From positions 62,001 to 126,000 of the forward strand of contig JAFKGK010000004.1 of assembly GCA_017307165.1 (NCBI GenBank): DNA of 64,000 bases. Reading direction: 5' to 3'. The stretch is from Candidatus Melainabacteria bacterium. Lineage in GTDB: Bacteria; Cyanobacteriota; Vampirovibrionia; Obscuribacterales; Obscuribacteraceae. This document shows positions 34,923 through 44,218 of this stretch, piece by piece. Numbering within the stretch: the stretch's first letter is position 1; every line of letters begins with the position of its first letter. The notes beneath the pieces were generated by a model that saw nothing but the letters and a program-made list of their open reading frames with translations, ran no database searches and was not told the DNA's origin. The translations under genes and the position numbers were made by a program.

Positions 34923-37499
34923 GTGAGGTGTCCCTTGGCACTAGATGGCCCGACGGAAAAACCAGTCGCAAAGCCTGATGCGCCGCCAGCCTGGCTGGCC
35001 GACGTTTTGACCCAGCCCGATCGTGGCCGCGTCGAGCCGGTCAATGCGACACATGCCGAGCAAAAATCGACTGGCATCAAGCATGCAGTGGTGGATATGG
35101 GGTCTTCGCTGACCGCAGGCGTTACGGGGACAGTAGTTTTTTCGCTGGCCACCAGCATGGCCACGCGACGTTTTGACAAGGCTCTCACCATCCCGATGGC
35201 TTTAGCTGCCGGAGCGGTGACAAAGTACGGCACTAAGGCTCTGATGGAGCATGCCATGCTAGATAAACAGGATCGCACCCTGTCCAGCAAGGATCTGGCC
35301 TGGGGTGCAGTAGACGCTCTGGCGGGCGTTGGCGCGGCAAAGGCAGAGAGATTTGCCTCGACGAGATTTTTAAATCACGTCGGCCAAAACGAGCTAGGCA
35401 AGTCTATCGGGCTCAACGCCCAAAAGACAGGCCGCATGCTCGTGGACAGCGACCTCAAGGTGGCATTTGCGCATTCGGCAGTGCGCGGAGTTGCCGGAGG
35501 CGCTACGGGGGCCTTTATCTGGAGCGCCCCTCATCGTGTGGACGAAAACTGGCAGGGCATCAAGTCCGATGTAGCGCAGGGCAATCTGGGCAATATCGGC
35601 AAAACGGGACTGGAGATCGGCCGCGATACATTTATGGGAGCCGGCCTGGGCACTGCCTTTGGCACGATCGCTACCGGCATCGGCCGCAGGCAGGAGATAG
35701 TGGCGCGCGCGCAAAGAGCCCTGGATGGGCCTGTTGAGACACTGCGCCTGGACACCTACCACATCAATGATTTTCACTCAAACACCGAAAAACTGCCTCG
35801 ACTGGCCACCAAGCTAGACCAATTGATGAGTGCATCGCAGGCAAAGGGGCATGATGCGCGCTTTGTCGTGCCGGGCGATATAGAGTCGGGCCGCGTCAAT
35901 TTTTCTTTCACCCAGGGAGGCAAATACGAAAACGAGGCCCTGATGCGCATGGGCGCAAAAGAGATAGTCCCCGGCAATCACCCCTATGACGCTCCTGGTG
36001 GCAAGTTTGACATCCCACGCTATCCCGAGATGATGCAGCCGCTCTTGCAAAAGCATCCCGACGTCTCACTGATTGCGGCCAATCTGGACGTGTCGGCTTA
36101 TCCAAAATACACAGAGATACTCAAACCATATACGGTGCGTGAGGTAGAGGCACCATGGGGAAAAATCAAGGTCGGCAGCATCGGCGTGACCACCGAAGAA
36201 GGCGCACTGGGCAGTCTCAAATACCAGGACGCCGCGCAAGTGGCAGTGGAGACGGCAAAAAAATTGAAGGCCGAGGGTGTGGATGTGGTACAGATCTACT
36301 CGCATCTGGGCCTTGGCGAAGACATAAAGTTGGCTCAGACTCTCGTCGACAACGATATCCGCGTGGCCGGCATCCTGGGTGGTCACTCTCATGATGCTTT
36401 GCCGCGACCACTCTGGGTGGGCAAAGGAGACAAGGCTATACCCATCGTGCAGGCAGGTCACTCCGGCAACTGGCTTGGAGAGTTTAACCAGGCCATTAGA
36501 CGTGACGGCGGAGCCGATCGCTGGGCGACCACAAGCAAATTGCACCCGATCACAGAATCTATCAAAGAAGACCCGGGTATCAGAAAATATCTCGACGACA
36601 ATCTCACTGATATCAATGCACTCAAGGCAGAGACATATGATGCCAGGGCATCTGCTCCCTACTCGGCGATCAATGCGCGCAATCGCGAAACCACTATGGG
36701 CAACCTTATGGCAGATGCCATTGCCGCCGGACTGCGCAAGCGTCTGGGCGACGAGGCACCGCAGGCGGTGATGGTGCATTCTGGCGGGATCAGAACAGGG
36801 ATTAAAGAAGGCGTCGAATTATCCCGTCTGGATCTGGCCAATATGGTCATGAATGCCGGCAAGCGCGAGGGCGAGGTCAAAGAGCTGGTCCGCGTGACCC
36901 TTACCGGCAAAGAGCTCAAAAACGCTCTCGAATACGGCGTGCGAGATCGTGCCGCCCAGCCTGCGCCGAGCGTAAGCAGTCGACTCAAGTCGATTATAAA
37001 AGAGCCGCCGGTGGAGCACACCGACGAATCAGGCAATTTTGTCCAGGTATCCGGGCTCAAATACACCTATGATGCCACTAAGCCACCGCTCAAACAGGGC
37101 GGTACAGGCGGAGAGCGCATAGTCGATCTGCAGATCGCCGATGCTAATGGCGTCTTTCAAAAAGTCGATCCTAACGGCACGTATACGATCGCGACTAGAT
37201 TTCATCCGGTCGACAAATGGCACAAGTTTGGCATCTTTGGTGATGGCAAGACTATCGATGATGTGTACAAGGCCATCGATGCTCGGCCATTGCAGTATTC
37301 GCAGGTAGACATGATAGGCGAGTACATCAAAGGCAAGACTCTCGACCCGTCGACGATGTCCCGAGTTGAAGGACGCATCACAGATTTGACGCCAAAGGTA
37401 AACGATGACGTCTTGAGACCTGCCCAGAGCATGGCCGTAGCTCCTACTCTGAGTGGTTTTGACGCAGTCGGCAAGGCGCTAGATGCAAGAGACAAGTGA
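34923..37499 (+). CDS. UshA-like 5'-nucleotidase fused to an N-terminal Gly/Ala-rich region
   Basis: 858 residues from a GTG at 34923; a TTG at 34935 with GAGG 6 bases upstream is an equally good start. Residues 1-270 have no signal peptide. They are helical and rich in Gly and Ala (GSSLTAGVTGTVVFSLATSM, GAGLGTAFGTIATGIG), perhaps membrane-inserting. Residues about 275-530 are a calcineurin-like phosphoesterase: YHINDFHSN, VPGDIESG, VPGNHPYD, IYSHLG, GGHSHD. Residues about 570-800 match the 5'-nucleotidase C domain (NRETTMGNLMADAI, VHSGGIR). The family hydrolyses nucleotides or UDP-sugars outside the cytoplasm. The usual 'NDxHG' and 'GNHExD' are slightly altered, so substrate may differ. It overlaps the next gene by 17 bases. 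Confidence 0.8.
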   Translation: MRCPLALDGPTEKPVAKPDAPPAWLADVLTQPDRGRVEPVNATHAEQKSTGIKHAVVDMGSSLTAGVTGTVVFSLATSMATRRFDKALTIPMALAAGAVTKYGTKALMEHAMLDKQDRTLSSKDLAWGAVDALAGVGAAKAERFASTRFLNHVGQNELGKSIGLNAQKTGRMLVDSDLKVAFAHSAVRGVAGGATGAFIWSAPHRVDENWQGIKSDVAQGNLGNIGKTGLEIGRDTFMGAGLGTAFGTIATGIGRRQEIVARAQRALDGPVETLRLDTYHINDFHSNTEKLPRLATKLDQLMSASQAKGHDARFVVPGDIESGRVNFSFTQGGKYENEALMRMGAKEIVPGNHPYDAPGGKFDIPRYPEMMQPLLQKHPDVSLIAANLDVSAYPKYTEILKPYTVREVEAPWGKIKVGSIGVTTEEGALGSLKYQDAAQVAVETAKKLKAEGVDVVQIYSHLGLGEDIKLAQTLVDNDIRVAGILGGHSHDALPRPLWVGKGDKAIPIVQAGHSGNWLGEFNQAIRRDGGADRWATTSKLHPITESIKEDPGIRKYLDDNLTDINALKAETYDARASAPYSAINARNRETTMGNLMADAIAAGLRKRLGDEAPQAVMVHSGGIRTGIKEGVELSRLDLANMVMNAGKREGEVKELVRVTLTGKELKNALEYGVRDRAAQPAPSVSSRLKSIIKEPPVEHTDESGNFVQVSGLKYTYDATKPPLKQGGTGGERIVDLQIADANGVFQKVDPNGTYTIATRFHPVDKWHKFGIFGDGKTIDDVYKAIDARPLQYSQVDMIGEYIKGKTLDPSTMSRVEGRITDLTPKVNDDVLRPAQSMAVAPTLSGFDAVGKALDARDK

Positions 37500-37980
37500 G
37501 CTCGAGTTTTTGAGACGGTTGGCCTGCCCGGTCGTCATTCTCGCCTGCCGCTTGGCCGATGGCCGGCAAAAGGCCATGGTGGCCACGCTGAGCTATGTGG
37601 CTATAGAACCCGCCTTGGTGAGCTTCCCTGTAGCGCAGAGCAGCACCACAGGCAGTACCATCATCACAAACGGCGCCTGCACCGCGTCCATCCTCGGCAG
37701 GCGTCATCTCGATAGCTCGCTGGCCGATACCGCGTCAATGCTGGATGAAAATCTCAGAGTGGCAGACGCAATAGCGTGGGCTGATTTAAAAGTATGCGAG
37801 GTGATGCAAGTGGCAGCTAGTGCTGGAGTATGTTTAGTGATAGCGCGGGTGCAAGACTCATGTAGCTCGATAAAAGACGACTCTAATTTAGACATGCCGG
37901 CGATCAGATACAATCGCCAGTATGCATCACTGTCGATACAAACTGGCAATAGGCAGAGCGATGACCGCTATCCTATATAA
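37483..37980 (+). CDS. Flavin-reductase-like FMN-binding protein
   Basis: 165 residues. The N-terminal 120 residues fit the split-barrel flavin reductase domain: LRRLACPVVILACRL, then MVATLSYVAIEPALVSFPVAQSS (where FMN phosphate binds), then ITNGACTASIL. Such proteins reduce FMN or bind it for another enzyme. The ATG lies within the 3' end of the nucleotidase gene and the stop overlaps the next start by 20 bases, so it is the middle of a tight operon. The C-terminal 40 residues are divergent. The electron donor is unknown. Confidence 0.68.
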   Translation: MQETSELEFLRRLACPVVILACRLADGRQKAMVATLSYVAIEPALVSFPVAQSSTTGSTIITNGACTASILGRRHLDSSLADTASMLDENLRVADAIAWADLKVCEVMQVAASAGVCLVIARVQDSCSSIKDDSNLDMPAIRYNRQYASLSIQTGNRQSDDRYPI

Positions 37981-38770
37981 AACATTGCTGCTCTCGATCA
38001 CTGTGGTCCTGGGATCGGCTATGCCGCCGGCAGCACTTGCTCAAAATCAGGCCCCAGAGCAAAAGCAACCCGAAATACAAGAACAAAAACAAGAACAAAA
38101 TCTCCCAGTCAAGCCTCTGGATCGTGGACGCGCAGCTTTTGCGGCGGGCGACATGCAGGGAGCGCTAGCGGCTTTTGAGCCATTTGCAGTCGAACAACCC
38201 GAAAACCTGGCCGTGCATTATTGGTTGGGCTGTACTTATTATGAGCTCGGTCAAATACAAAGGGCTCACGCCGAATACGCCCAGGCCATGCGCCTGGCGA
38301 GTACGATCAAATATGACGGGCCGCATCTGCGGCTCAATATGGGCAATTTGCTTGCTCAATACGGTGGGGTGGAGGATGCCAGCTTTGATTACGAGAGAGC
38401 GATCGAGCTCGATCCGAGCGTCAAGGAGAGCTTTCTCGGTGCGGCCAAATGCCAGGTAAAGGCAGGCAACTTTGATCGAGCCTCGCGAGCTCTGGAGATC
38501 TACAAAAAGCTGGGCGGCAAGGACCCATCGATCTATCTAGTCGATGGCCTTATAAAGGCTGGACAGGGGCGATACGATCAGGCCAAAGTTGCGCTGGAGA
38601 CATTTGTATCTGGGCCACCCGAGCAAGCCCAAACTGACACTACATCTGGTGACCGTTTTGTCAGAGACAATCCCAATGGCACCCTCAACAATATCCCTCA
38701 GGCGCGCAATGAGCGCGCTCTGGCTCTAGCTAGGGACATCCTGACCAGGATCGACAAAATAACCAGATAA
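37961..38770 (+). CDS. Exported TPR protein
   Basis: 269 residues from the ATG at 37961; the frame is open from 37922 but only this start gives a signal peptide (LLLSITVVLGSAMPPAALA). A Gln/Glu/Lys-rich linker (EQKQPEIQEQKQEQ) follows. Then come four to five TPR units (AAFAAGDMQGALAAFEPF, YYELGQIQRAHAEYAQAM, VEDASFDYERAIELDPS, VKAGNFDRASRALEIYK). It overlaps the flavin-reductase gene and leads by 16 bases into the next gene. It is probably a periplasmic scaffold. Confidence 0.72.
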   Translation: MTAILYKTLLLSITVVLGSAMPPAALAQNQAPEQKQPEIQEQKQEQNLPVKPLDRGRAAFAAGDMQGALAAFEPFAVEQPENLAVHYWLGCTYYELGQIQRAHAEYAQAMRLASTIKYDGPHLRLNMGNLLAQYGGVEDASFDYERAIELDPSVKESFLGAAKCQVKAGNFDRASRALEIYKKLGGKDPSIYLVDGLIKAGQGRYDQAKVALETFVSGPPEQAQTDTTSGDRFVRDNPNGTLNNIPQARNERALALARDILTRIDKITR

Positions 38771-38786
38771 AAGATATCATCTCCGC

Positions 38787-39839
38787 ATGACAGTAAAAAA
38801 AACCGAACCCGACATATCTCGATCATTGCACGGAGAGGCCACAGCGGCCTGGCTGGAGAGATTTGACGGCCGCGATCTAGCAACGCATGGTTCATGCAAG
38901 GCGCATCTAGTGGATGGCCTCGCCCGCGTCCTCAAGATGCGCACGGCCATGACTCTGGCAAGTATCGACAAAAATGCGAGTGCTTATGCCCGTCTCAAGG
39001 CGCGGACACAGGTGCTCGATGAGATCATATCGGGCAGATGGTTTGGGCAGATGGTGGCCGATCCATTGTATTCGCCCTGCGGCGAAGCCCTCGTAGACAA
39101 TATGCACGAGGTGATCGAAGCCAGAATTGACGAGATACTTGGGCCCGCAGCCGATAGAGAAAAAGCAGAACCAGTTGCAGCCGATCGCCTGCTAGATATA
39201 GAAAACTTTGCTCTGGCTGTGCGTCTTGCCCTCATATCATCGCTCAAAGATCTAGAAAATGCCTTGCTGGACCTGGAAAGGATGATCAGAAGGCGTTCGC
39301 TCGACATGGCCAAGGCTGAAGCGACAAGCACGAGCAGCAACGCTCGCACTCTCAACCAATTTGGCAATGCGGCCGAGCGCACTCTGAGGCGGCTCAAAGA
39401 TGGGCGGGACAGGCTGCATCAGATCAATTATTTTGGCTCGCGTGCTCAAGGTATAGAGATCGCAAGGGTGCTGTCGGTGGTGACCAATCTCAATCTACGC
39501 ACCGGCGAGGATGGAGGCAACAGCTCGCTTGATTTTATCGGGACATCCGGCTTGCTCAAGGAGCTCGGCGTAGAGCTCGGCCGCATGTGTCAGGGCATGT
39601 CGCAGAGCATGCACGATCAAAGACAAAATGTCGATTACAATCGAGACAGCCTTATCCTGTTGGATATGATGAGCCTGCGCTTGATCGGTGACGATCTGAC
39701 TGTGTCGCTAGCCCTGCAGCGATCTGTGGATGGAGATAGCAATCCAGCGATGGCGCTTGCCGCTACTACACTGTTGACCAGTATCTTGTCCATCACTCTG
39801 GCGCTCCGGCATTTCAATAAAACCGGCTTGCGACAATAA
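38787..39839 (+). CDS. Helical cytoplasmic protein of unknown function
   Basis: 350 residues, without signal peptide, mostly helical and rich in Leu, Ala, Arg and Asp. Runs such as DLENALLDLERMIRRRSLDMAKAEA and ERTLRRLKDGRDRLHQINYFGSRAQGIE are long amphipathic helices. LDFIGTSGLLKELGVELGRM faintly recalls the lyase superfamily (fumarase/argininosuccinate lyase), but the signature 'GSSxMPxKxNP' is absent. I cannot name a function. It follows the TPR gene by 16 bases and closes the operon begun by the nucleotidase fusion. Confidence 0.5.
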   Translation: MTVKKTEPDISRSLHGEATAAWLERFDGRDLATHGSCKAHLVDGLARVLKMRTAMTLASIDKNASAYARLKARTQVLDEIISGRWFGQMVADPLYSPCGEALVDNMHEVIEARIDEILGPAADREKAEPVAADRLLDIENFALAVRLALISSLKDLENALLDLERMIRRRSLDMAKAEATSTSSNARTLNQFGNAAERTLRRLKDGRDRLHQINYFGSRAQGIEIARVLSVVTNLNLRTGEDGGNSSLDFIGTSGLLKELGVELGRMCQGMSQSMHDQRQNVDYNRDSLILLDMMSLRLIGDDLTVSLALQRSVDGDSNPAMALAATTLLTSILSITLALRHFNKTGLRQ

Positions 39840-39936
39840 TTTTAGGGACAAAAACATAAATTTCAATTGAGCTCCAAATCGTTCAAATTTAGTTACCATA
39901 TATCCTGGTTCAGGGTTCCCCGGGGGACGTTATCGT

Positions 39937-40560
39937 ATGTTTAGCGGATATCGATTCGAAATGATTGTTGGATGCATGTCCGCAGGCAAATCCAGCGAAT
40001 TGATCAGGCGTATCGAGAGAGCGCGTCTGGCCTATCTCCCCACGATCATCGTGCGCCCAGCCATGGATACTCGCTCTAAGCCCAATCACGTCGAGTCTCG
40101 TAATGGCATGGCATCGCAAGCTATTACTGCCGAGTCGGCCAAGGATATCCTCAAGTATTCGAGTCATGCAGTCGTTATCGGTATCGATGAGTGCCAGTTT
40201 TTTGGCGAGGACATCATCGAGGTGGTGCAGGCCCTCTTGAGACAAAAGAAAAAAATCATCGCCTCCGGTCTCGACCTCGATTATCGTGGCGTGCCCTTTG
40301 GTCCAGTGCCAGCACTTTTAGCCATGGCCGATCGCGTAGACAAATTATTGGCAGTCTGCCGCAAGTGCGGATCAGACTTTGCCTGCCGCACTCAGAGACT
40401 GGTACAGTCATCCGAGCAGATACTCGTCGGTGACGCTCAATACGAAGCCCGCTGTATCCATTGTTTTGAAGCGCCGGGGGAGTATCAGCTGAGGCTTGAA
40501 TTGCCGCGCGAAGAGCAATTTGTGCCTCAGATAGTCCTCAACAAAATTGGCGTTGCCTAA
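39937..40560 (+). CDS. tdk: Thymidine kinase (TK1 type)
   Basis: 207 residues. It phosphorylates thymidine to dTMP in the salvage pathway. Walker A is GCMSAGKSS (12-20), close to the usual 'GPMFSGKT'. Walker B/catalytic base is DECQFF (D84, E85). The lasso region SGLDLDYRGVPFGPV (110-124) binds thymidine. Four zinc cysteines are C141, C144, C173 and C176. GGGGGA lies about 10 bases before the ATG. It stands alone, with a palindromic CCCCGGGG just upstream. Confidence 0.94.
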   Translation: MFSGYRFEMIVGCMSAGKSSELIRRIERARLAYLPTIIVRPAMDTRSKPNHVESRNGMASQAITAESAKDILKYSSHAVVIGIDECQFFGEDIIEVVQALLRQKKKIIASGLDLDYRGVPFGPVPALLAMADRVDKLLAVCRKCGSDFACRTQRLVQSSEQILVGDAQYEARCIHCFEAPGEYQLRLELPREEQFVPQIVLNKIGVA

Positions 40561-40605
40561 ATCGGCCGCCTAAGCAAATTTATTAAGCGATGTTAATTAT
40601 ATATA

Positions 40606-40633
40606 CCGTGCCGTTACCGAGGTATTGGCACGG
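40606..40633. other. Hairpin after tdk
   Basis: CCGTGCC-gt-TACC-ga-GGTA-tt-GGCACGG pairs in two stacked stems (40606-40633), preceded by an AT-rich run (TTAATTATATATA). No T tract follows, so it may be a 5' leader element of the next gene rather than a terminator. Confidence 0.5.
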
Positions 40634-40705
40634 GCATGTTCTTGTTGGATCTGGGGGGATCTTGGCTGGGGGCCTGTAGCACCCGTCCCATCGAGAACAA
40701 GAGCT

Positions 40706-41155
40706 ATGAATTTTTGCCAGCATATATATGAAAGACTCCTGGATCTAATCAAGCATTCGGGACGCCGGCGTCCTGGCGCGAGTAGTGTTTTTACCTTGCA
40801 GGATGAGTGCCCGGACACGGGTAACCCATGGCAACGCAATCTTGAAAGATTGGCAGAGCAGCACGGTCAGGCCTTGCCTCAGGCACGTGAGATCAATGCT
40901 GTCGAGCAGCAGTTTAATCAGCTCATAGAGCAGGCCCAATTGGAAAAAACTAAAGAGGTGCTGCGGCAGCAGAAAGAGATTTTGCAGAATGGAGGCAAAA
41001 AGGCACGTCCCACCAGGCAAAATGACGCCACCGTGACGGATGCGAGGGCATGGTGGGGGCAGTCGGTTGCAACCTGGGATCCGGAAGACGGTAAAAATGT
41101 AACCAACTACGAACAAAAAAAGCCCAATACCCGGAGCAAATGGTTTGACGGCTAA
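40706..41155 (+). CDS. Small hypothetical protein with helical centre
   Basis: 149 residues from the ATG at 40706; the longer frame from 40625 starts inside the structured leader and lacks a ribosome site. The centre is helical and Gln-rich (AVEQQFNQLIEQAQLEKTKEVLRQQKEIL). The tail has Trp-rich ARAWWGQSVATWDPEDG. The start (FCQHIYERLLDLIKHSGRRR) is amphipathic, and no signal peptide is seen. No family recognised; codon pattern is consistent with coding. Confidence 0.5.
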   Translation: MNFCQHIYERLLDLIKHSGRRRPGASSVFTLQDECPDTGNPWQRNLERLAEQHGQALPQAREINAVEQQFNQLIEQAQLEKTKEVLRQQKEILQNGGKKARPTRQNDATVTDARAWWGQSVATWDPEDGKNVTNYEQKKPNTRSKWFDG

Positions 41156-41323
41156 TAGCAGACTTATCGGCTTGCCAACAGTTCCCATTTATTAACGGCG
41201 TCTAATCTATTTGGGTTTGGGTGAGCAGATCCGGTGGTATGATGCTCCCAGAGTAATGGAGCTCGATCAGGCTTGTTTAAGCCCGATTATCTTTGGGTCG
41301 TTTTTTAAGCCCCTGGGGGTCAA

Positions 41324-41698
41324 ATGGCATTTATCAATCGTGCAGTCTGCTCTATTGCGATGATCTCGCTGCTTTCCAGCACTGTGATGCTCGCTCCGTC
41401 GGCAGATGCCGCACAAAAGACCAAGGCCAAAACCAAGACCAGCAGCACGCAACGTCGCGGCAGCTATTTTGTGCCACCACCGCCGGCTTATGCACCCAGC
41501 ATCCTCTCCAGCATTCGTAGCCGTCACGTACAGCAGTCCGTTACTGTGCAGAACGAGTTGGTCGCCAGCGAGGACGAGGCGCAAGCCGAGCACAAGAGCT
41601 CATATGACACCCACATCAAGACCTATGGTGTCGCTGCTCCCCACACCACCCAGAGCAATAGCCACGTCACTCATGTCGTGAGCTACAACCGCAGCTAG
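41324..41698 (+). CDS. Small secreted protein with YFVPPPPxYxPS motif (second copy)
   Basis: 124 residues. The signal peptide (VCSIAMISLLSSTVMLAPSADA) is followed by a Lys/Thr-rich stretch and SYFVPPPPAYAPSILSSI (about 47-64), shared with the protein at 16371-16709. The C-terminal half is rich in Ser, His and Thr. GGGGGT is the ribosome site. No known family. Two exported proteins with the same proline block but unrelated flanks suggest the block is the functional part, perhaps a protein- or wall-binding segment. Confidence 0.62.
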   Translation: MAFINRAVCSIAMISLLSSTVMLAPSADAAQKTKAKTKTSSTQRRGSYFVPPPPAYAPSILSSIRSRHVQQSVTVQNELVASEDEAQAEHKSSYDTHIKTYGVAAPHTTQSNSHVTHVVSYNRS

Positions 41699-41707
41699 CA
41701 TTTAGCC

Positions 41708-42877
41708 TTAGATTTTTTCGACGATCATAGCGATGCCCATCCCGCCACCTATGCACAGGGAGACGCAGCCATAGCGTTTGTTGCTCTCATGGAGCTCAAT
41801 AGCCATGCTAAGCAAAAGCCTGGCTCCAGTGGCTCCAAAAGGATGTCCGAGCGCAATCGCTCCGCCATTGACATTGACCTTGTCGCGGTCGAGACCGAGT
41901 TCTCTTTCGCAGGCGAGGTACTGCACGGCAAAGGCTTCATTGATCTCAAAGAGATCGATGTCGTCCATCGTCAGGCCGGCATTGCGCAGAGCAAGCGGGA
42001 TGGCCGGTACCGGACCAATCCCCATGATCTCGGGCGGGACGCCCACGAGCGCGTGTCCGACGACCCGGACGAGCGGCTTTAGATCGTGCTTTGCGGCAAA
42101 ATCGCTTGTGGTGACGATCAGGGCAGCAGCACCATCTACGATACCGCAGGCATTGCCCGCAGTAACCGTACCATCTTTTTTAAATACCGGTTTGAGTGCG
42201 CTTAGAGACTCGATAGTGACATCCTTGCGTGGATGCTCGTCGCTGTCGATCAGCTGTTGGCCGTTGCGACCATCTACGGTAATGCCTACGATCTCTTTGG
42301 ACAATCTCCCACTCTCGATCGCTCGCGCAGCCAGACTCTGCGATCTGAGCGCGTAGACATCTTGATCCTCGCGACTGATCTGATATTTTTCCCTTATATT
42401 TTCTGCCGTCTCACCCATTGAGGCGTGGGCCAGCGTATCTCTGATATCCAGACCATCCCAGAGCTCCATGTGCCCCATGCGCCCACCCCAGCGGGTCGAC
42501 CAATTGATATAAGGCGTCATTGATAGAGCGTCGGTGCCGCCAGCTAGAACCGCTTGCGCACGGCCAGTAGCGAGCTGCATCTGCGCCTCCACCACGGAGT
42601 AGACGCCTGAGCCGCAAAGGAGATTTTGGATGAGACCAGGGCTCTCCATGCGCAAGCCGCAGCGCAGAGCAATATGACGCCCCATATAGATAGAGTCTTT
42701 GCTCGTCTGAATGACATTGCCCATCACTACGGAGTCGATGAGCTCGGGAGCTAGCCGAGAACGCTCGATAGCGGCCTTGCTCGCAGCAACGGCGAGATCT
42801 GTGGCATTGAGCTTGGCCAGTCCTCCGCCATAAGCACCAAAAGCGGTCCTGGCTCCATTGACTATTACTGTTTCCAT
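41708..42877 (-). CDS. Acetyl-CoA acetyltransferase (thiolase)
   Basis: 389 residues, the usual thiolase length. The acyl-enzyme cysteine is C88 in NLLCGSGVYS. The HEAF-like NEAF (INEAFAVQYLA), GHPFGATG and the second cysteine in CIGGGMG near the C-terminus are all present. Biosynthetic thiolases join two acetyl-CoA; degradative ones cleave 3-ketoacyl-CoA; the sequence does not separate them. No other beta-oxidation or PHB gene is adjacent. It is divergent from alanine dehydrogenase, 132 bases away. Confidence 0.92.
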   Translation of the reverse strand: METVIVNGARTAFGAYGGGLAKLNATDLAVAASKAAIERSRLAPELIDSVVMGNVIQTSKDSIYMGRHIALRCGLRMESPGLIQNLLCGSGVYSVVEAQMQLATGRAQAVLAGGTDALSMTPYINWSTRWGGRMGHMELWDGLDIRDTLAHASMGETAENIREKYQISREDQDVYALRSQSLAARAIESGRLSKEIVGITVDGRNGQQLIDSDEHPRKDVTIESLSALKPVFKKDGTVTAGNACGIVDGAAALIVTTSDFAAKHDLKPLVRVVGHALVGVPPEIMGIGPVPAIPLALRNAGLTMDDIDLFEINEAFAVQYLACERELGLDRDKVNVNGGAIALGHPFGATGARLLLSMAIELHESNKRYGCVSLCIGGGMGIAMIVEKI

Positions 42878-43009
42878 TGAGCTCTCCTAGTTTTTGGGCA
42901 AGGCTGTCAAGCGCCGTTTCTTAAACATGTATCAAGGACATATTAATGTCACATATTGTCACGCTAAAATCTTGCAATTGCAAAAATCTACCTATTGGAG
43001 GGTTACACC

Positions 43010-44125
43010 TTGGCTAAGGTTGGCGTACCGAAAGAAATCAAAGACAACGAATACCGCGTGGCGATCACTCTCGCCGGCGTCAAATCTCTCGTTGCCGAAG
43101 GCCACACCGTCTACATCGAAAAAAATGCCGGCATCGGCTCCGGCATGACTGACGAAGACTACAAGCAAGCCGGTGCGACCATCCTCAATGATGCTGCCTC
43201 CGTTTTTGGCGAATCCGACTTGATCCTCAAGGTCAAAGAGCCGCAAGCACAAGAAGTCCCCATGCTGAGAAAGGGTCAGGTCCTCTTTACCTACCTGCAC
43301 CTCGCAGCGGCTCCCAAGCTCGCTCATGACCTCGCCAAGACCGGCGCTACCTGCATCGCCTACGAAACGGTGCAACTGCCCAACGGTCAACTGCCGCTCC
43401 TCACCCCCATGTCCGAGATCGCAGGCCGTCTGTCTACTCAGATCGGTGCTAACTACCTCGAGCGCCCAATGGGTGGCCGCGGCGTTCTGCTCGGTGGCGT
43501 CCCAGGCGTTGAGCCAGGATCGGTCGTCATCATCGGCGGTGGTGTAGTCGGTACCAATGCAGCCAAGATTGCACTGGGACTCGGCGCCAAGACCACAATC
43601 TTTGATCTCAACCTCGATCGTCTGCGTTATCTCGACGATATCTTTAACGGTCAAGTGCGCACCGTCTACTCTGTCGGTCACTACCTCGAAGACGTACTGC
43701 CCAAGGCAGATCTCGTCATCGGCGCTGTGTTGATCCCCGGCAAGCAGGCACCACGTATCGTCACCAAAGACATGGTCAAAAACATGAAGAAGGGTGCCGT
43801 GATCGTGGACGTAGCGATCGACCAGGGCGGTTGCATCGAGACCATCCATGCCACCACTCACTCCGCACCGATCTACGAAGTAGACGGCGTAGTGCACTAC
43901 GGCGTGGCCAATATCCCCGGTGCAGTACCGTGGACCTCGACCCGTGCCCTCACCAATGCCACCATGCCTTATGCCATGAAACTCGCAAGACATGGCTACA
44001 AAGCCGTCCTCGATGATGCCGCTCTCAACCTCGGCGTCAATATCCATGCCGGCGAGATCGTCCACGCTGGCGTGGCCGAAGCCGTCAATGCAGCCATCCC
44101 CGCTCCTGTAGGCTCGGGCAAGTAA
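43010..44125 (+). CDS. ald: Alanine dehydrogenase
   Basis: 371 residues from the TTG at 43010, with GGAGGG 8 bases upstream; the ORF runs 5 codons further but those codons are the ribosome site itself. It catalyses L-alanine + NAD+ to pyruvate, ammonia and NADH. Seen: [16 protein letters not shown] at the start, catalytic LKVKEPQ (Lys about 74) and FTYLHLAA (His about 95), the NAD-binding [10 protein letters not shown] near 168-177, and [17 protein letters not shown] strong terminator follows. Confidence 0.95.
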   Translation: MAKVGVPKEIKDNEYRVAITLAGVKSLVAEGHTVYIEKNAGIGSGMTDEDYKQAGATILNDAASVFGESDLILKVKEPQAQEVPMLRKGQVLFTYLHLAAAPKLAHDLAKTGATCIAYETVQLPNGQLPLLTPMSEIAGRLSTQIGANYLERPMGGRGVLLGGVPGVEPGSVVIIGGGVVGTNAAKIALGLGAKTTIFDLNLDRLRYLDDIFNGQVRTVYSVGHYLEDVLPKADLVIGAVLIPGKQAPRIVTKDMVKNMKKGAVIVDVAIDQGGCIETIHATTHSAPIYEVDGVVHYGVANIPGAVPWTSTRALTNATMPYAMKLARHGYKAVLDDAALNLGVNIHAGEIVHAGVAEAVNAAIPAPVGSGK

Positions 44126-44155
44126 TAGGCGCACCAGATAAGATAAGCTAAAATA

Positions 44156-44197
44156 ACCGCATCGCGTCTGCCACATGGGCACGTGATGCGGTTTTTT
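44156..44197 (+). terminator. Intrinsic terminator of ald
   Basis: ACCGCATC (44156-44163) pairs with GATGCGGT (44185-44192), extended inward by 3 of 4 further bases and an inner TGCC/GGGCA, followed by TTTTTT. It lies 31 bases after the ald stop and 22 bases before the xthA start. Confidence 0.88.
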
Positions 44198-44218
44198 AAT
44201 CCCAGATGGTATTTATCA

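Noticed and set aside
36066..36779. 237-codon antisense ORF in the 5'-nucleotidase
   Set aside because: The opposite strand carries clear metallophosphoesterase motifs; the antisense product has no ribosome site or family features.
42992..44182. 396-codon ORF antisense to alanine dehydrogenase
   Set aside because: It mirrors the whole ald gene, whose motifs are unmistakable. Its composition (many Asp, His, Val, Gly) is what the antisense of this codon pattern yields. It also runs through the ald terminator.
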